Part shown: piece after piece, positions 1-11,260 of the stretch
Numbering within the stretch: position 1 is the first letter of the stretch
Layout of the letters: each line of letters starts with the position of its first letter
Source of the DNA: Ephemerocybe angulata
Taxonomy: Eukaryota; Basidiomycota; Agaricomycetes; Agaricales; Psathyrellaceae
NCBI GenBank assembly: GCA_013368325.1
Contig: JAACJK010000228.1
Span: forward strand, 124,001-188,000
Direction of reading: 5' to 3'
DNA: 64,000 nucleotides
Program-made: the position numbers and the translations under genes
Notes under the pieces: generated by a model
The model's input: only the letters and a program-made list of their open reading frames with translations
Database searches by the model: none
What the model was told of the DNA's origin: nothing

Positions 1-404
1 AGGGGTCGGTCGACCGTCCATAACGAAAGAGGAGTATGGGGGTGCGTACGTTGATAATGAAGAGGTCGTATGCTAGGGGGAGGAGGGGGACGTCAGTTAT
101 GGGGTGGGGTGGAGCGGTGGGGTACGCACCGTCTAGGAAGAATCCGACCTACACCGGGGAAAGGGATATCAGTATCGCACAATGAGGGAATAGGAGAGGT
201 AAGAAGAGAGGGAGAGGGGTAGAGGGGTAGAGGGGTAGAGGGAAAGAAACGCACTCCTGCAATCCCAAGCAACTTGGCCTCCGACCCCGTAAGCATCCAC
301 GCAGGCCCGCTGCTCTCGCGCTCGACCTCCTCGAGCCTTGAGCGCGTCTTCGTCGGTGCGGGCATCGCCGCTTTGCTGTCGTCGTCACTCTTCGTCTTCG
401 CCAT
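1..404 (-). CDS. PHO84-type inorganic phosphate transporter (MFS), 5' part only
   Basis: N-terminus of a second phosphate:H+ symporter, cut by the window edge. Exon 1 is 404-255, exon 2 a 19-nt exon 148-130, exon 3 72-50, followed by a donor (GTACGC) at 49. Joined in frame it gives [15 protein letters not shown], then VGFFLD, then AYDLFIIN, the start of transmembrane helix 1, closely matching the complete paralogue at 3470. The paralogue reads straight through two of these junctions, so this copy has extra introns after GIAG (149-254) and after FIIN. The N-terminal tail (MAKTKSDDDSK...) is unlike the paralogue. The two genes are divergent with about 3.1 kb between start codons. Identity rests on homology to the neighbour; the rest lies outside the window. 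Confidence 0.8.
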
Positions 405-2113
405 CGGAGGGTAGTAGTGTTATCTAGCGTTGTGTAGTCTAGTGCTAGGGTGTCGGTAGATGGATGGGGTCGTCCGTCTAGCTGGGAGGGGTCAGCGATG
501 CTCGAGCTCCGATAGACGGGACGATCGAACGTACTGTCTAACGAACAGGTATAGCAATCGTCGTCGTCGTGCGTCTATCCAATACACGCACAACACACAG
601 AAATTCCGAACACAGAGCAAGAAAGAGAGGGGAGCCGGGGGTGGAGTCGCAGAGAGCAAGCGTCTACTCAATTTGAGCTCGTGTGCCAGAAAATGGAAGC
701 CCGATCGCATCTTGCCCAATCCAAATGCAGCGTGCCGCCGGAGGCAATACCCACGCTCGGCCAGGCGCCTCGGAGCGTCGGATGTGCATTGCCGGGTCGC
801 GTGCGCGCTTTGGGAGGCTGTGATTGGCTGGGGGTCGAACGTTGCTTGCGCCTCGCGTGCTGAGTTGGTGCTGGGCGAACGTTCGTCTGTCGTTGGTGTG
901 AGTGGTGTGACAGAGAAAAGAAGAGTGGCTCTGCGGCCTCGCTCGGGTCTTGGACCTGGACTCGGTTTACTTACCCCACACGGGTTGTTGGCTTACTGGA
1001 CTGTTCTTGGACCGCTGTGTCTCTTTGCGGTGGGCGTCTCGAGGGTTCTACTTACGATTCAGACGTGCAAAGTCTTGCTCGAAGGCTTGGCTTGGAATTG
1101 GGGTCGTGTGCCGTGATCACAGGCGACAGGTCTGGGATCGCTGTGCCTCTGAGTCTAAGAGTTCGGATGGGCGTCTCGAGCCTGGCCTGACCAAGACGTG
1201 CGGATTTGGTACGAATTCGAAGGCTTGGAAGGCTTGGCTGTGAATTGGGGTCGTGTGCCACCTTCCCGAGCACCTATTGGCTGACACTGTTCTTCTTCGC
1301 TATGCCTATTTGCGGTGGGCGTCTACGATTCAGAACTTGACGTGCAAAGGCTTGGAAGGCTTGGCTGTTATTGCGGTCGTGTGCCATCTTCCCGAGCACC
1401 TATTGGCTGGCGCGTATGTCCTCTTAATTTCCTCTATGGAAGTGAGTGTGAAGGTGTAGTTTATGAGGGAGGGAAAGCCGATTCTCGCGCGGCGTCCCTG
1501 GATCCGATGCATACCCTCGAACGTATGTAGGGTGCCCTGTCCGAGTCCTTGCGGGTGTTCTGCGGTGGCGTCACATTAAACGTTTCACAAGGTTATATGA
1601 ACTGCGTAAGGATCGGTGAGTTTAAGCTTGAGCAAATCCGAAAATAAATGGGCTCAGGCTCAGACTGAGTGAGCGAGCAAGGGGGTGGGTGCATCAGGAA
1701 GTGAGGAAATGAGTGAGTGCGTGAGTTGAGGAAGCGGGAAGCGAGAAGCGAGAAGGTAAGGAAGGTAAGAAAAGTCCATACGCTGTTGATACGCTGGAAC
1801 TCTGAAGGGGTACGTCCTAAGAACTCAAAGAAACTTCTCTTCCCGAATCCCCACTCTTCGCTGAGAGGCAAGTCGGAGGGAAGGCGCAAATCCCTCGCCG
1901 TTGATCGTGTACTGTACTATAATAGTTATGCATAACCCCAGATTCCCAAAGCTACGTAGTACGCTATAATCCAACTCAGACGAACGGTGACCCAACTCAG
2001 TCTTACAGAGCCTGAAGCCGCCAGGCTCCAGCACCACCATATGGTTTATATATTATAGACTTTACACGGCAGTAGGCCAAAAACGCGGGGAGGATGGACG
2101 AAAAAAGCAACGT
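405..2113. other. Intergenic upstream region of the divergent phosphate transporters, left half
   Basis: No coding region recognised. Long open frames here (for example 460-1116) have no domain, no splice continuity and repeat-derived composition. It contains the degenerate tandem repeat at about 1028-1410, listed separately. Confidence 0.5.
1028..1410. repeat. Three degenerate tandem repeats of about 140 bp
   Basis: Starts near 1028, 1168 and 1314 share GGGCGTCT, then ACGTGC, then AGGCTTGG and GGTCGTGTGCC. The last two units also share CTTCCCGAGCACCTATTGGCTG almost perfectly. The repeat lies in the shared upstream region of the phosphate transporters. Whether it is regulatory is unknown. 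Confidence 0.7.
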
Positions 2114-2195
2114 CGACGCCAGCAGGATTTGAACCTGCGCCCTCAAAGAGGAAGTGATTTCTAATCACTCGCCGTAACCACTTGGCTATAGCGCC
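2114..2195 (-). tRNA. tRNA-Ser (AGA), copy 1
   Basis: An 82-nt intronless tRNA reads on the minus strand. The acceptor stem GGCGCTA pairs with TGGCGTC (two G-T wobbles). The anticodon stem AGTGA/TCACT encloses loop TTAGAAA, giving anticodon AGA. A class II variable arm (CCTC-TTT-GAGG) follows and the T-arm GCAGG-TTCAAAT-CCTGC is perfect. The long variable arm confirms serine. Two more near-identical copies lie at 6123 and 21881. Confidence 0.95.
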
Positions 2196-3469
2196 TTCTC
2201 TCCTCTTCTCTCCCTCTTCCCCGCTCCTCCCGGCAGCCCCGACAAGGCCCTCCCGACCCCCCATAATACCTGCCGTCCAGCCGTCTCGCCCCAGGATACA
2301 TACAGTCACCCCCGATCGTACGGTCGGTACCTACCTTCCGGCCTCCGATCACTCCCGCTGCCACCTTTCTACGCCCGCCCACATCGTCTCGGGCCAGCTC
2401 CGTACTTGGCAGAAAGAATACGGTCAACTCACCAGGGCTAGGGCAACCAACATATTGCTGAACGCAGTGAGGCGGCTACCGCCCACGTTCGATTGACCAA
2501 GTACAATACAACATCCGTTGAAATAGCAGGTGGTGGTTGAGATAACGATAGCCCTAGTGGCTAAACAGTACCGATTGCGTGATGTATAGTACGACACTCG
2601 TCCTCCCGGGCCATTCCCAATTCAAAAAGAGATAGACGCCCGCCCAATTCAATTTTCAACAGTTGGGCGCTAAACATGATTAAGCCAAGCCGCCAAGGCG
2701 AGATCTGCATAGGCGCATCAAACCAGTCGTAATAAACCAAACATGCAAAGCTCTTTAGACTCTTCAGGGACTCGTACACGCTATGTACACACTGCCGAGG
2801 GACACTAAGCGGGCGCATGGGCCAAACTCTACGATTCCGCGCCCAGTCTACCGACCACACCCAGACCACTCGGCGGAGCCCACTCCATACTTACGAACTC
2901 TTGGCACGTTCGCCCTTACCATAATTAAGTACCCAGCCGCAGGCGCCGCCGCACAGGCACAACACACTGCCCCAACACCCTAACCCACCCAACGTTGACA
3001 TAGATCATCGAGCATAGTATTTTAAGCTCCACCCTAGTCCACCCCGTCCCTCTCTATCCAGTCCTATCCAGTCCTACCAAGCACGTTCCCTCCTCTCCAC
3101 GCGCCGTGCCTACGGGATATCCGCGTATATCCAGAGCCGACCTATTCTTAGAGTGATAGACGCCGGGCGGCGCGCCACATGCAGGGGTAAGGGGAAAGAA
3201 GCGTCCGAGTCCTTCCTTACTTGTACGAGGGGTCGGAATGTGAGGGGTATATAAGTGGGTGGGGTGTTACGGCGAGAAGGTGTTCCTGTGATCCCCCTCG
3301 ATCCCTCGATCCCTCGATCCTTCGATCCTTCCTTCCGCCCGTCGGTCGGATACTGCGCACTCCCGCGTCGCAGCTTCCCTTCCCCTTCCCTTCCTCTACT
3401 ACTACTCACCACTCCTCCTCCTTTCACTACCCCTCCTCCTTTCGCTACCCCTTCCATCCTCATCCTCAA
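2196..3469. other. Intergenic region upstream of the complete phosphate transporter
   Basis: No gene recognised in about 1.2 kb. The last 220 bases form the core promoter and a C/T-rich leader of the transporter. Confidence 0.5.
3248..3254 (+). promoter_or_regulatory. TATA box of phosphate transporter gene
   Basis: TATATAA lies 216 nt before the ATG, followed by a strongly pyrimidine-rich leader (about 3290-3465), a common arrangement in highly expressed fungal genes. The transcription start is not determined. Confidence 0.45.
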
Positions 3470-5713
3470 ATGGCGGACGCCGAAATTCCCAAGCCGTACC
3501 GGGAGAAAATGGCGCGCTCGCGCCTCGAGGAGGACGAGCGCGAGAGCACGGGCCAGCCGTGGATGCTTACCGGCACGGAGGCCAAGTTGCTCGGGATCGC
3601 TGGTGTTGGGTTCTTCCTCGATGGTACGTCCCTCTCCCCCTCCACTCGCTAGCCTTTGGATTCTGACGACCGCCCTTGCAGCCTACGACCTCTTCATCAT
3701 AAACCCGGTGACGACGATGCTGCAGTACAGGCTGTACGGCGGCGGCCACCTCCCCGCGAACTTGGAGGGCTTCGTCAAGGCCGGCGCGAACATCGGTAGT
3801 GTGATTGGGCAGTTCGGTTTCGGTGCGTTCTTTCTTCTCTCATCCTCATCTCCCTTAATGCTACCGCTGACTCTCTGATCCATTACCTGCAGGCTACGCC
3901 GCCGACGCCCTGGGTCGCAAGAAAGTCTACGGAAAAGAGCTCATGCTCATCATCTTCGCGACGGTCATGACCCTCACCACGCCCACGGGCCAGCTCACGC
4001 CCGACCACGCGCTCATCTACCTCGGCATCTGGCGTATCATCCTCGGTATCGGTGTGGGCGGAGACTACCCCATGTCTGCGTCTGGTGCGTACATACTTTC
4101 CCTTCCCCGCCTCCTCCCTGCACGATGAGACTGACGCGCTTTGTCTTTGTCGCTCTGTGCAGTTACTTCGGACCGCGCGAACATCCGTAAACGCGGGACG
4201 ATGCTCACGTATATCTTCAGTATGCAAGGCTGGGGCAGCTTCATGGGCAGCCTCATGACCATCATCGTCCTCGCCATCTACAGGCACACCATCGAGACCG
4301 ACGGCCACATCAGCAAAGTCGACGGAGGTGCGTTTACTCCCCCTCACCGTCATTCATCCTGAAGTGGACCCCCGCTGACCTTGCGTGTATGTAGTTTGGC
4401 GCATCGTCGTCGGCCTCTCGCTCATCCCGGCCTTCGGCACGCTCTACCAACGCCTCACCCTTGGGGAGTCCAAGCGCTACGAGGCCTCGAAGAAACTCGT
4501 CGATCACGAGCACGCGGTGGGCGCGTCCGCCACGTCCTCTGACGACGAGGATCTCAAGCTCAAGGACCTCCAGAAGGTCACCGAGGCGAAAGACGGCAAG
4601 GACGTGGGTGAGAAGAGGGACTCGGTTGGCCAGGAGGAGGAGGATGTGGCGCCGGAGTTGTTGGTGAAGAAGCCTGCGCACTTCAAGGACTTTTACAGGC
4701 ACTTCAGGCAGTGGAGGAATGCGAAGATGTTGATTGGGACGAGTTTGAGTTGGTTCTTGCTTGATATTGCGTGCGTCGCTTCTTCTTCTTCTTCTCTATG
4801 TTCGACCGACGATGCTGATAACTTGTGCGTTTGTAGGTTCTACGGTATCAATTTGAACCAGAACGTCGTGTTGCAGCAGATCGGGTTCGATGGGAAGACG
4901 GGCACGGAGTGGAATAGGCTCTTCAAGGTCTCTACCGGTAACATGATCATCACGGCGCTTGGCTTCGTTCCTGGTGCGTACCCTTCTTTCCCTCTCCCCT
5001 CTCGCGTCGTCGCTCACGACTACACCAGGATACTACGCCACGCTCTTCACGATCGAGATCCTCGGCCGCAAGAAGATCCAGCTCATGGGCTTCCTCATGG
5101 CCGCCCTCTTCCGTACGTCTTCCCTCCTCATCCTTCCTTCCTTCCTGCCTTCCTTCCTTCCTTACTCGATACTGACGTGATGATTGCAGTCGGCATCCTC
5201 GCGGGCATGTTCCACAGGCTGAGCAAGGCCGAGTTCATCGTCTGCTTCGCACTCTTGCAGTTCTTCTTCAACTTTGGCGCCAATACGACTACTTACGTGA
5301 GTACCCACCTCGAACATCATGTCGTATTGACGTCTAATGTATCGCTCCTTCACTCGCACAGTGTTACCCTGCGGAAGTCTTCCCGACGCGCTACAAGGCC
5401 TTTGCGCACGGCATCAGCGCCGCGAGCGGGAAAGTCGGTGCGATCATCAGCGCGCTCGCCTTCAACACGCTCAGCAAGAGCATCGGGACGCCGAACATTC
5501 TCTGGAGTACGTTTTATTCCCCCTCTGCCTCGTTTTCCTCTTTCATGCTGACTTATTTACCTCACAGTCTTCTTCGGCTGCTGCCTCCTCGGCGCCTGCA
5601 CCACGCTTCTCCTGCCCGAGGTCAAGGGCCGTGATCCTGACGTCATTCTTGCGCAGCAGATTGCGGAGGAGCGCGCTGAGAGGATCAGGAGGACTGGGCG
5701 GAGTCGCGAGTAG
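3470..5713 (+). CDS. PHO84-type inorganic phosphate:H+ symporter (MFS)
   Basis: Plasma-membrane phosphate uptake transporter. Ten exons close in frame: 3470-3623, 3682-3822, 3893-4084, 4163-4327, 4395-4770, 4837-4973, 5029-5112, 5190-5296, 5362-5506, 5568-5713, giving 548 aa, normal for the family. Seen: TM1 [15 protein letters not shown], the MFS loop [11 protein letters not shown], the phosphate-symporter signature [12 protein letters not shown], a long acidic/basic central cytoplasmic loop (roughly residues 245-320) with SSDDED and QEEEDV, then the second six-helix half with [22 protein letters not shown] and [11 protein letters not shown]. The start is the first ATG after the pyrimidine-rich leader and matches the paralogue's N-terminal motif. 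Introns are 55-78 nt. It forms a divergent pair with the partial copy at 1-404. Confidence 0.95.
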
Positions 5714-6122
5714 GCGAAGGGCTGCCGACGAGCTATATGGTGCATGGAGTTTGGGCGGAAGGGGTGCATCGGAGTTGGGTAGATGCGGGATACCACGGCG
5801 ACTCTTTTTCTTTCTTATTATTTAATTACTTGGTTTGAGAATAGTTATTTTTAATTGACTTTGATTCTGTATTAAATTGGCGCGGACGTTCCGCTGGAAG
5901 CTCCCTGAATGAATCACCACTTTCACTCTACGTCCGTTATAGGGTATGAAGCGAGGACTCATCCGATTATCCTCGGGCATCGACCTTCCCATAGTACTTA
6001 TGTGATACATGTCATCTGAGACGGCAAGACTTCAAGCTCAAGACTTGAACTTCGTAAATCGTTTGAACTTTGAAAAACTCCAGGACGGGTTGCTTGTCGC
6101 AAAACGAAACAAAAAACATGAT
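5714..6122. other. 3' flank of phosphate transporter, intergenic
   Basis: AT-richer than the gene; no coding feature, only the probable transporter 3' UTR (from 5714). Confidence 0.5.
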
Positions 6123-6204
6123 CGACGCCAGCAGCATTTGAACCTGCGCCCTCAAAGAGGAAGTGATTTCTAATCACTCGCCGTAACCACTTGGCTATAG
6201 CGCC
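6123..6204 (-). tRNA. tRNA-Ser (AGA), copy 2, with a T-stem defect
   Basis: Same 82-nt structure as the copies at 2114 and 21881, except that the 3' side of the T-stem reads GCTGC instead of CCTGC. This replaces C61, destroys the invariant G53:C61 pair and alters the internal B-box (GGTTCAAATGC instead of GGTTCAAATCC). All other stems are intact. It may be poorly transcribed or a pseudo-tRNA. Confidence 0.85.
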
Positions 6205-6563
6205 TTCAGGGTGCTCGGGCGCCTGTGCATTCCGGCCGGAGCGCCCGTTCAACAGAGTTCCTGGAGGGTTGGACGAACCTCTAAGGGTGGATTTTGTTTG
6301 TAACCTGAGGAGATTGGGCCCATTGTCCCGTCCTCAGTGGTAGGCCCTACTAGTATTGGTACACCTGCGAGGTCACCCGGGAGAGTTCATTTGGTATCTT
6401 GCTTGCAAACGGGGTATGTAGGTGGACCTGGAAATGAGGTCTGATCCTACAGTGCTTCGTGCAACGTGCCGGAGCGTAGTGGTCTTGGTACAACTACAGT
6501 TGTGCTATAGCATACCCTATTTACGGTTTACATTACGAACAAAAAGAGAACAAAAAGTGTCGT

Positions 6564-6636
6564 TTCCTTCTAGCCGACTTGAACGACTGACCTCGTCATT
6601 ACTAGTGACGCGCTCTACCAACTGAGCTAAGAAGGA
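6564..6636 (-). tRNA. tRNA-Thr (AGT)
   Basis: A 73-nt intronless tRNA. The acceptor TCCTTCT/AGAAGGA pairs perfectly, the D-arm is GCTC-AGTTGGTA-GAGC, the anticodon stem CGTCA/TGACG holds loop CTAGTAA (anticodon AGT), and the T-arm is AGTCG-TTCAAGT-CGGCT (one G-T wobble). The discriminator base is A. Confidence 0.95.
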
Positions 6637-7145
6637 CTTGGCATCAAGATATCCTAGCGCTCGTCGCTCCAAAGCATAGTCTGGCGTGCATAAGTGGTGG
6701 TGGAATTGAAGGGCTATCCTTGGAGTCTCCTTTAACCCAGATGTAGCGTTGACAAGCTTCGTGTTGTCGACTCCGGAGCTCAAGGCTCAGAAAGAGCATC
6801 AAGGCAACGTATGTTCATACCTGAGATCCATAGTATTACCAGAGTCAGTTGGATCCACTGCCCATTGTCGCCACTTCAGGAGCCTTTAGCGCCTACGGAC
6901 CGCTGGAGCCTGGGCGCTTGTCGGACCTGGATCTTCGAGCGGAGCCTCAACTTTCATTTTACTAGTGCGCACGGTCCAAGCCATTTTGGGCGTCTTCTTC
7001 TTCTTGCTCCTCGACGCGCATTTCCTCGTCGGAAAGCAAGGAAACTCTCAGCTTCGTAATCTCCTACTCAAAATCGCGTATTTTCTTCGTATATCGAACT
7101 GCTCGCGGCAGTCTTTCGCGACAAAGACTTGTGCGCCTCAAAGGG
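6637..7145. other. Upstream region of J-protein copy 1; 3' part duplicated at 16.85 kb
   Basis: From about 6885 the sequence is clearly homologous to 16853 onward (shared GGGCGCTTGTCGGAC, TCTTCGAGCGGAGCCT, TTCCTCGTCGGAAAGCAAG), so the J-protein duplication includes about 250 bp of upstream DNA. No other gene seen. Confidence 0.6.
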
Positions 7146-8433
7146 ATGGCAGAGTCACTGACTGCCAGCGCGGCGACCGCGTTCTGGGAGTTCTGCTGCG
7201 ATAGGACCGTCGACCTCCTCGACATTGTCCTACATATTGAGTTAGATCAAGTTCCTGGGGCGGATGCGCCGGGCGCTCGACCCCAGCGGAAGCCAAAAGG
7301 CCCTCGGCTGTCGTATAGCCAGTTCCAGCTGCTCAGCCATTACGAGGTCCTCGATGTTCCAATTCACGCCGAGGAGGAGGATCTCAAGGTAATGTAGCCC
7401 CTGGATGCTTAGAGACGTAGATCCAGCTTCATCTAATCGAGTTTAGAGGGCGTACCGCCAAAAGGCCCTCGAACATCACCCCGACAAAAATCTGGATGAT
7501 CCGGACGCAGCAAAGAAGTTCCTGAGAGTGAAAGAGGCATTTGAGGTACGTCTTCACATCTTCACTACAGTACACAGGGAGTTCTGACGTCCCTATCTTT
7601 CAAGACCCTCAAAGACCCAGTTGTGCGTGGCTCAGTGTCAAACTTACCACTTGCCAGCTCACCTGTGATCATGCCCAATACAGCTTCATGCGGAATATGA
7701 CTATCAAAGAGGAAAGCAGCAAGACATTCCGCGCACTGCTCCAACGCCAGCTCGCACTCCCCAAGGGAATGAACCAACATCCCTTCTAGGCATCTTGGGG
7801 CGTTTCAGGAACTTCGTTCTTTACGGAGGGTTCCTTTCAGGCCTTACAGGACCCCCGCTCCCTCCGGGCATCGCACGGCTCTCTCCAGCACAGTATATTC
7901 ATCAATATCCACCGCCTTTCAAGAGCACTGGTATCTCGATCGATGACCTCGCTTCATTCATTACATCCTTTCCCGACGTTCGGTTGACCATGAAGCCAGG
8001 CCCTCTGGTACGCAGTAGCTGACGCTAGGCTAAACGCCGTCGATCGCTGACCCTTTCTACAGAACTTCTTCAAAGTCGTAGGTGGGTTCTTCGACTGCAT
8101 CGAGTACGACGAACTCCAGCACGACCGTCACACGGCCCGGGCGCCTATCTTCGGGAACGAGTTGAATCGCTGGTGCTCCCGAGACAACAGACCCTATAGC
8201 TTGGATGGGTACACCATTGTACCCTTGCGACCGCCCTATGCTGCTGACTTTTACGAGCACTGGGTCCAATTCGAGACGAAGAAGGACTTTTCATGGATGG
8301 CATTCCACGGCTACGCGCCGCAGGACTTGGTGTACGCAGCGGTTCGCGAGTAAATCCTCTACTTGACAAGTGAACTGACATGATACTCAGGCGAGCCGAA
8401 GCAGGAATATCGCTGGGCGTATGGTTAGGGTGA
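7146..8433 (+). pseudogene. JJJ1/DNAJC21-like J-domain protein, 3'-truncated copy 1
   Basis: Cytosolic Hsp70 co-chaperone family; JJJ1/DNAJC21 members act in late 60S ribosome maturation. Exons 7146-7388, 7447-7545, 7605-7622 (18 nt), 7684-8007, 8063-8349, 8391-8433 match copy 2 (17092) exon for exon with largely conservative differences. The J-domain has YEVLDV, helix II, HHPDKN and TLKDPV-LHAEYD; the C-terminal part has FYEHWVQFETKKDFSW, typical of the family. In the last exon a 1-nt deletion (GCAGGAATA against GCAGCGAATA) and a deletion of about 27 nt shift the frame to a stop at 8431, and homology ends just after. The final exon with the Lys-rich tail is missing. The result is about 337 aa; it could still make a J-domain protein without its tail. 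Confidence 0.75.
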
Positions 8434-9490
8434 GCAAAAAACGAACTTTCAGCGTTTTTTCATAGGTGCTTTTTCGCACGGCACCCTTCATTGCGGCCCC
8501 GGCGAGCAGAGGGACGGCATAGCGTCCCCCTACCCACCGGAGCCGAGAAGGGTGCTACCGACTACTGACTACAATACATGTATGCTACGGAGACGGGGAG
8601 GGTACACGACGGCGATGACAACTGGGTGAGTACGGCGCGTGGATGGACGGTGGACGACAACGAGCGAGGGGTGACAACGGCAGAGTGGGGACGATGACAG
8701 CAGAGCATGGACGGGCGTGGACAGCATAACGATGGGATGGGTGAGTTCCTTCTTTTCTCCATGGTATATATAGGGCAAGGTGCGTGCTCTGTTTACTCGT
8801 CACGTATTCTGGGTTTGTTTATTGGGCTTGGCTGCTGACGAAGTCCTTCGGGTCCAAGCACGCTCGGCTATGCGAGCTCCGGGTTTCAGAGTCGCTTGCG
8901 GCCACTACGCGAGCGCCATGCTAATACTCCCGTTGGTTAGACTTGGTCGTATTAACTTCGTCTGCGCATCGACTCATTGCCTTCCGCTCTCGTGTAGAAT
9001 GGAATAGATATACCTGAATAAACTGGCTTACCTTGTACATGAGCCTGAACATAGGGCAAGAGTGGAATAGGAGGAAGTCCAGTCGACCCGTAAGATTTAC
9101 GACAATGAGGTTATTCTGATTGGCATCCTCAATGACATTCTTTCGTAACTGTGCGCCGTCGCGCTTTCGACGGGCCAGCTGCCTCCCCAGCACCAGGGCT
9201 ATACTCAACCCATTTCTGTCCCGACTTACCTGGACGATGGAAAGGGATATTCAATGGTGAATGAGCGCAGGTAAGGTCGCCCAAAGTTTTCACCCTCTCG
9301 TACACACACTATTGTCGCCGGATTAGCTCATGATCCCGCTTCCCGCATCTCCGAGCCTAGCCCGTCAGTCGTAATAGTACCGCATCCCACTGTTTCCAAG
9401 TCCGCTCTGAATTCGACTGCCCCGAGTCCACGTCACGTCGACCTTCTCGATACCCCAACTCCCAAGAATTCACCTTCCTTCACCACCCCA
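8434..9490. other. Region without a recognisable gene
   Basis: Contains TATA-like TATATATAG at 8764-8772 with no convincing gene downstream. An open minus-strand stretch (9208-8921) shows no recognised domain. The start of the module array beyond about 9500 may be transcribed from here, but this is speculative. Confidence 0.3.
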
Positions 9491-9499
9491 TTCCCGGAC

Positions 9500-11260
9500 G
9501 TCCAAAATTTCACTTTGCCATTCTCGTCGTTGTTCCTCATTGTTCACGACCACCACCAGGTGGCTAGGCTACGCTTTTCAGCCCGCACTTCGCTCAGGCA
9601 GCATCCAGGTCATCTCACCCCACTCACCGGATTTTGATACATCCAGACACAGGCCGGTCTTTGACGTTTGTGAGTGCTCATTGTTCTTCTTCTGTCTTAA
9701 GCTCGCCACTCAAAGACACTCCTAGCCTCTCGACCCAGTGTTCAAGACGCCGATATACAGTACTTCGCTCACCCTCACTCCGTTCACCGGATTTCGATAC
9801 GTCGTCTTTAGACGTGGCATGGATCATTCGCTCCCACACCGCAACACCCGCTTCAAGCCTGCTTCGCAGGGGACAAAGTTGGCATCGTGTTTACTCCCGT
9901 ACGTCTCTGACCACCACACCTCATTTCACCCCGCTCACCGGAATTCGATATATCGTGTTCAGACGTCGCACGGCCATTCACTTGAGGCGCATCAACTTAG
10001 AGATTCCGCGAGTCATTTCAAGGCGATTTCCGGAAGGCGATATGTTGTTGGTGCGTACTCCTGCCCGTGCGCTGCGATGTCCGACTCTCATCTCCCTCAA
10101 CTCAGGCTCATAATGCTCGCCGACTACCCCCATGCAGATCCCTGATGCGTACCTCCGACGTCTTCGACCCGTTTTCCGGATTTTGATCTGTCGTGTCAAA
10201 GCGTTACCAGGTCATTTTCCCTCGCACCCTACCAGGTATGTCCTTGGCTCAATATCCCGATTACGCCTACTTCCGGGCCTATAGGATGACTAGCATCGCT
10301 CTGCGGGAACAGCTCAATTACATCTCCACTCGGTGCGTCGCTTAGCCCGAGTTCTCAACACGATTCACGGCCCTGATACTATCTCTCTCACACTTACACC
10401 ACTCCAGCCTCCAAACATCCCTCGGTACGTCCCTCATTCAGTTTCTGAGACGCGTTTTCCGGAAGCCGATATATTGAGTTTAGGCTTCTCGCATGGTGTG
10501 CCACCTATTCTTGCCGCGGACCTCTCAATTGCGCCACCCAGGATATCAGACCAGTGCGCTCCACTACATAACATTCAACTCGCCTGACTTCTTCCGACCT
10601 CACAGTGATCTCACTCCAAATCGAGGTTCGAGGTGCGTACTCCCATTTAGACTCATTTCCCGGATGCTGACACCTCGTTCGAGGAAAATCCCTTTGCCAC
10701 GTCCTGACCTCGCCACGGTAAGTCTAAATTATCAGCACTCTGCGTCAATATCGCTGATCATCGACATCTTTCCTTATCTCTAGAATAAACACTTCACGTA
10801 AGTCGATTTTAATACTGCCATGTCCACACGCTCACCCACTGTCTCCACGCTTTTAAGCCTGCTCGGCGCTTCGCGCCGGCACAATCAGACGTCTCATGTA
10901 AGTTTATTTTTGCTGCCAGAACGGAGTGAGAGTCGCCGACCGGACGCTGATATATTGTTTTAGGAACTTGCGTATTACGACGTCTGGAACTCGCTCCCCG
11001 GTGAGTCTAAATTCCCCACATTGCACGTCGATATCGCTAATCATGACTGTATTTCTGCCAGGTATATTCACGCCATCCCTGCACAGCACGTAAGTCAATC
11101 TCACTATTGACATGCCGACACTTGAAGCTCACACTGACTCCGTGCTTCAGGGGTGCTTGGCGCTTTGTCCCGGCACAAGCAGACGAGCCTCTGGCCGCAT
11201 TTTCAGGTCAGTTTATCTCGTGCCAGCACACAGTGAGAATTGTCGACCGGAGACGTGTGA
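9500..11260 (+). repeat. Array 1: tandemly duplicated exon-intron-like modules
   Basis: A run of intron-like segments with canonical ends: 9899-9962, 10425-10483, 10633-10683, 10718-10783, 10798-10857, 10898-10963, 11001-11061, 11090-11150. They are related to each other. 10718 and 11001 share GTAAGTCTAAATT / GTGAGTCTAAATT and a common middle (TCGATATCGCT). 10798 and 11090 are homologous, and the exon-like pieces after them share TTGGCGCTTT/TCGGCGCTTC and CCGGCACAA. The donor at 11205 repeats the one at 10898. The three-intron set recurs with a period of about 283-292 bp. Upstream pieces repeat CACCGGATTTTGATA / TTCCGGAAGCCGATATATTG just before their acceptors. Exon-like pieces are 14-100 nt, differ in length modulo 3 and have stops, so this looks like a spliced noncoding transcript or a decayed gene. 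Confidence 0.5.

Noticed and set aside
460..1116. 218-codon open frame upstream of the phosphate transporters
   Set aside because: Low-complexity Arg-rich product, overlaps the tandem repeat, no domain and no splice continuity.
8921..9208. 95-codon minus-strand frame
   Set aside because: No recognised motif and no neighbouring exon found; insufficient support.
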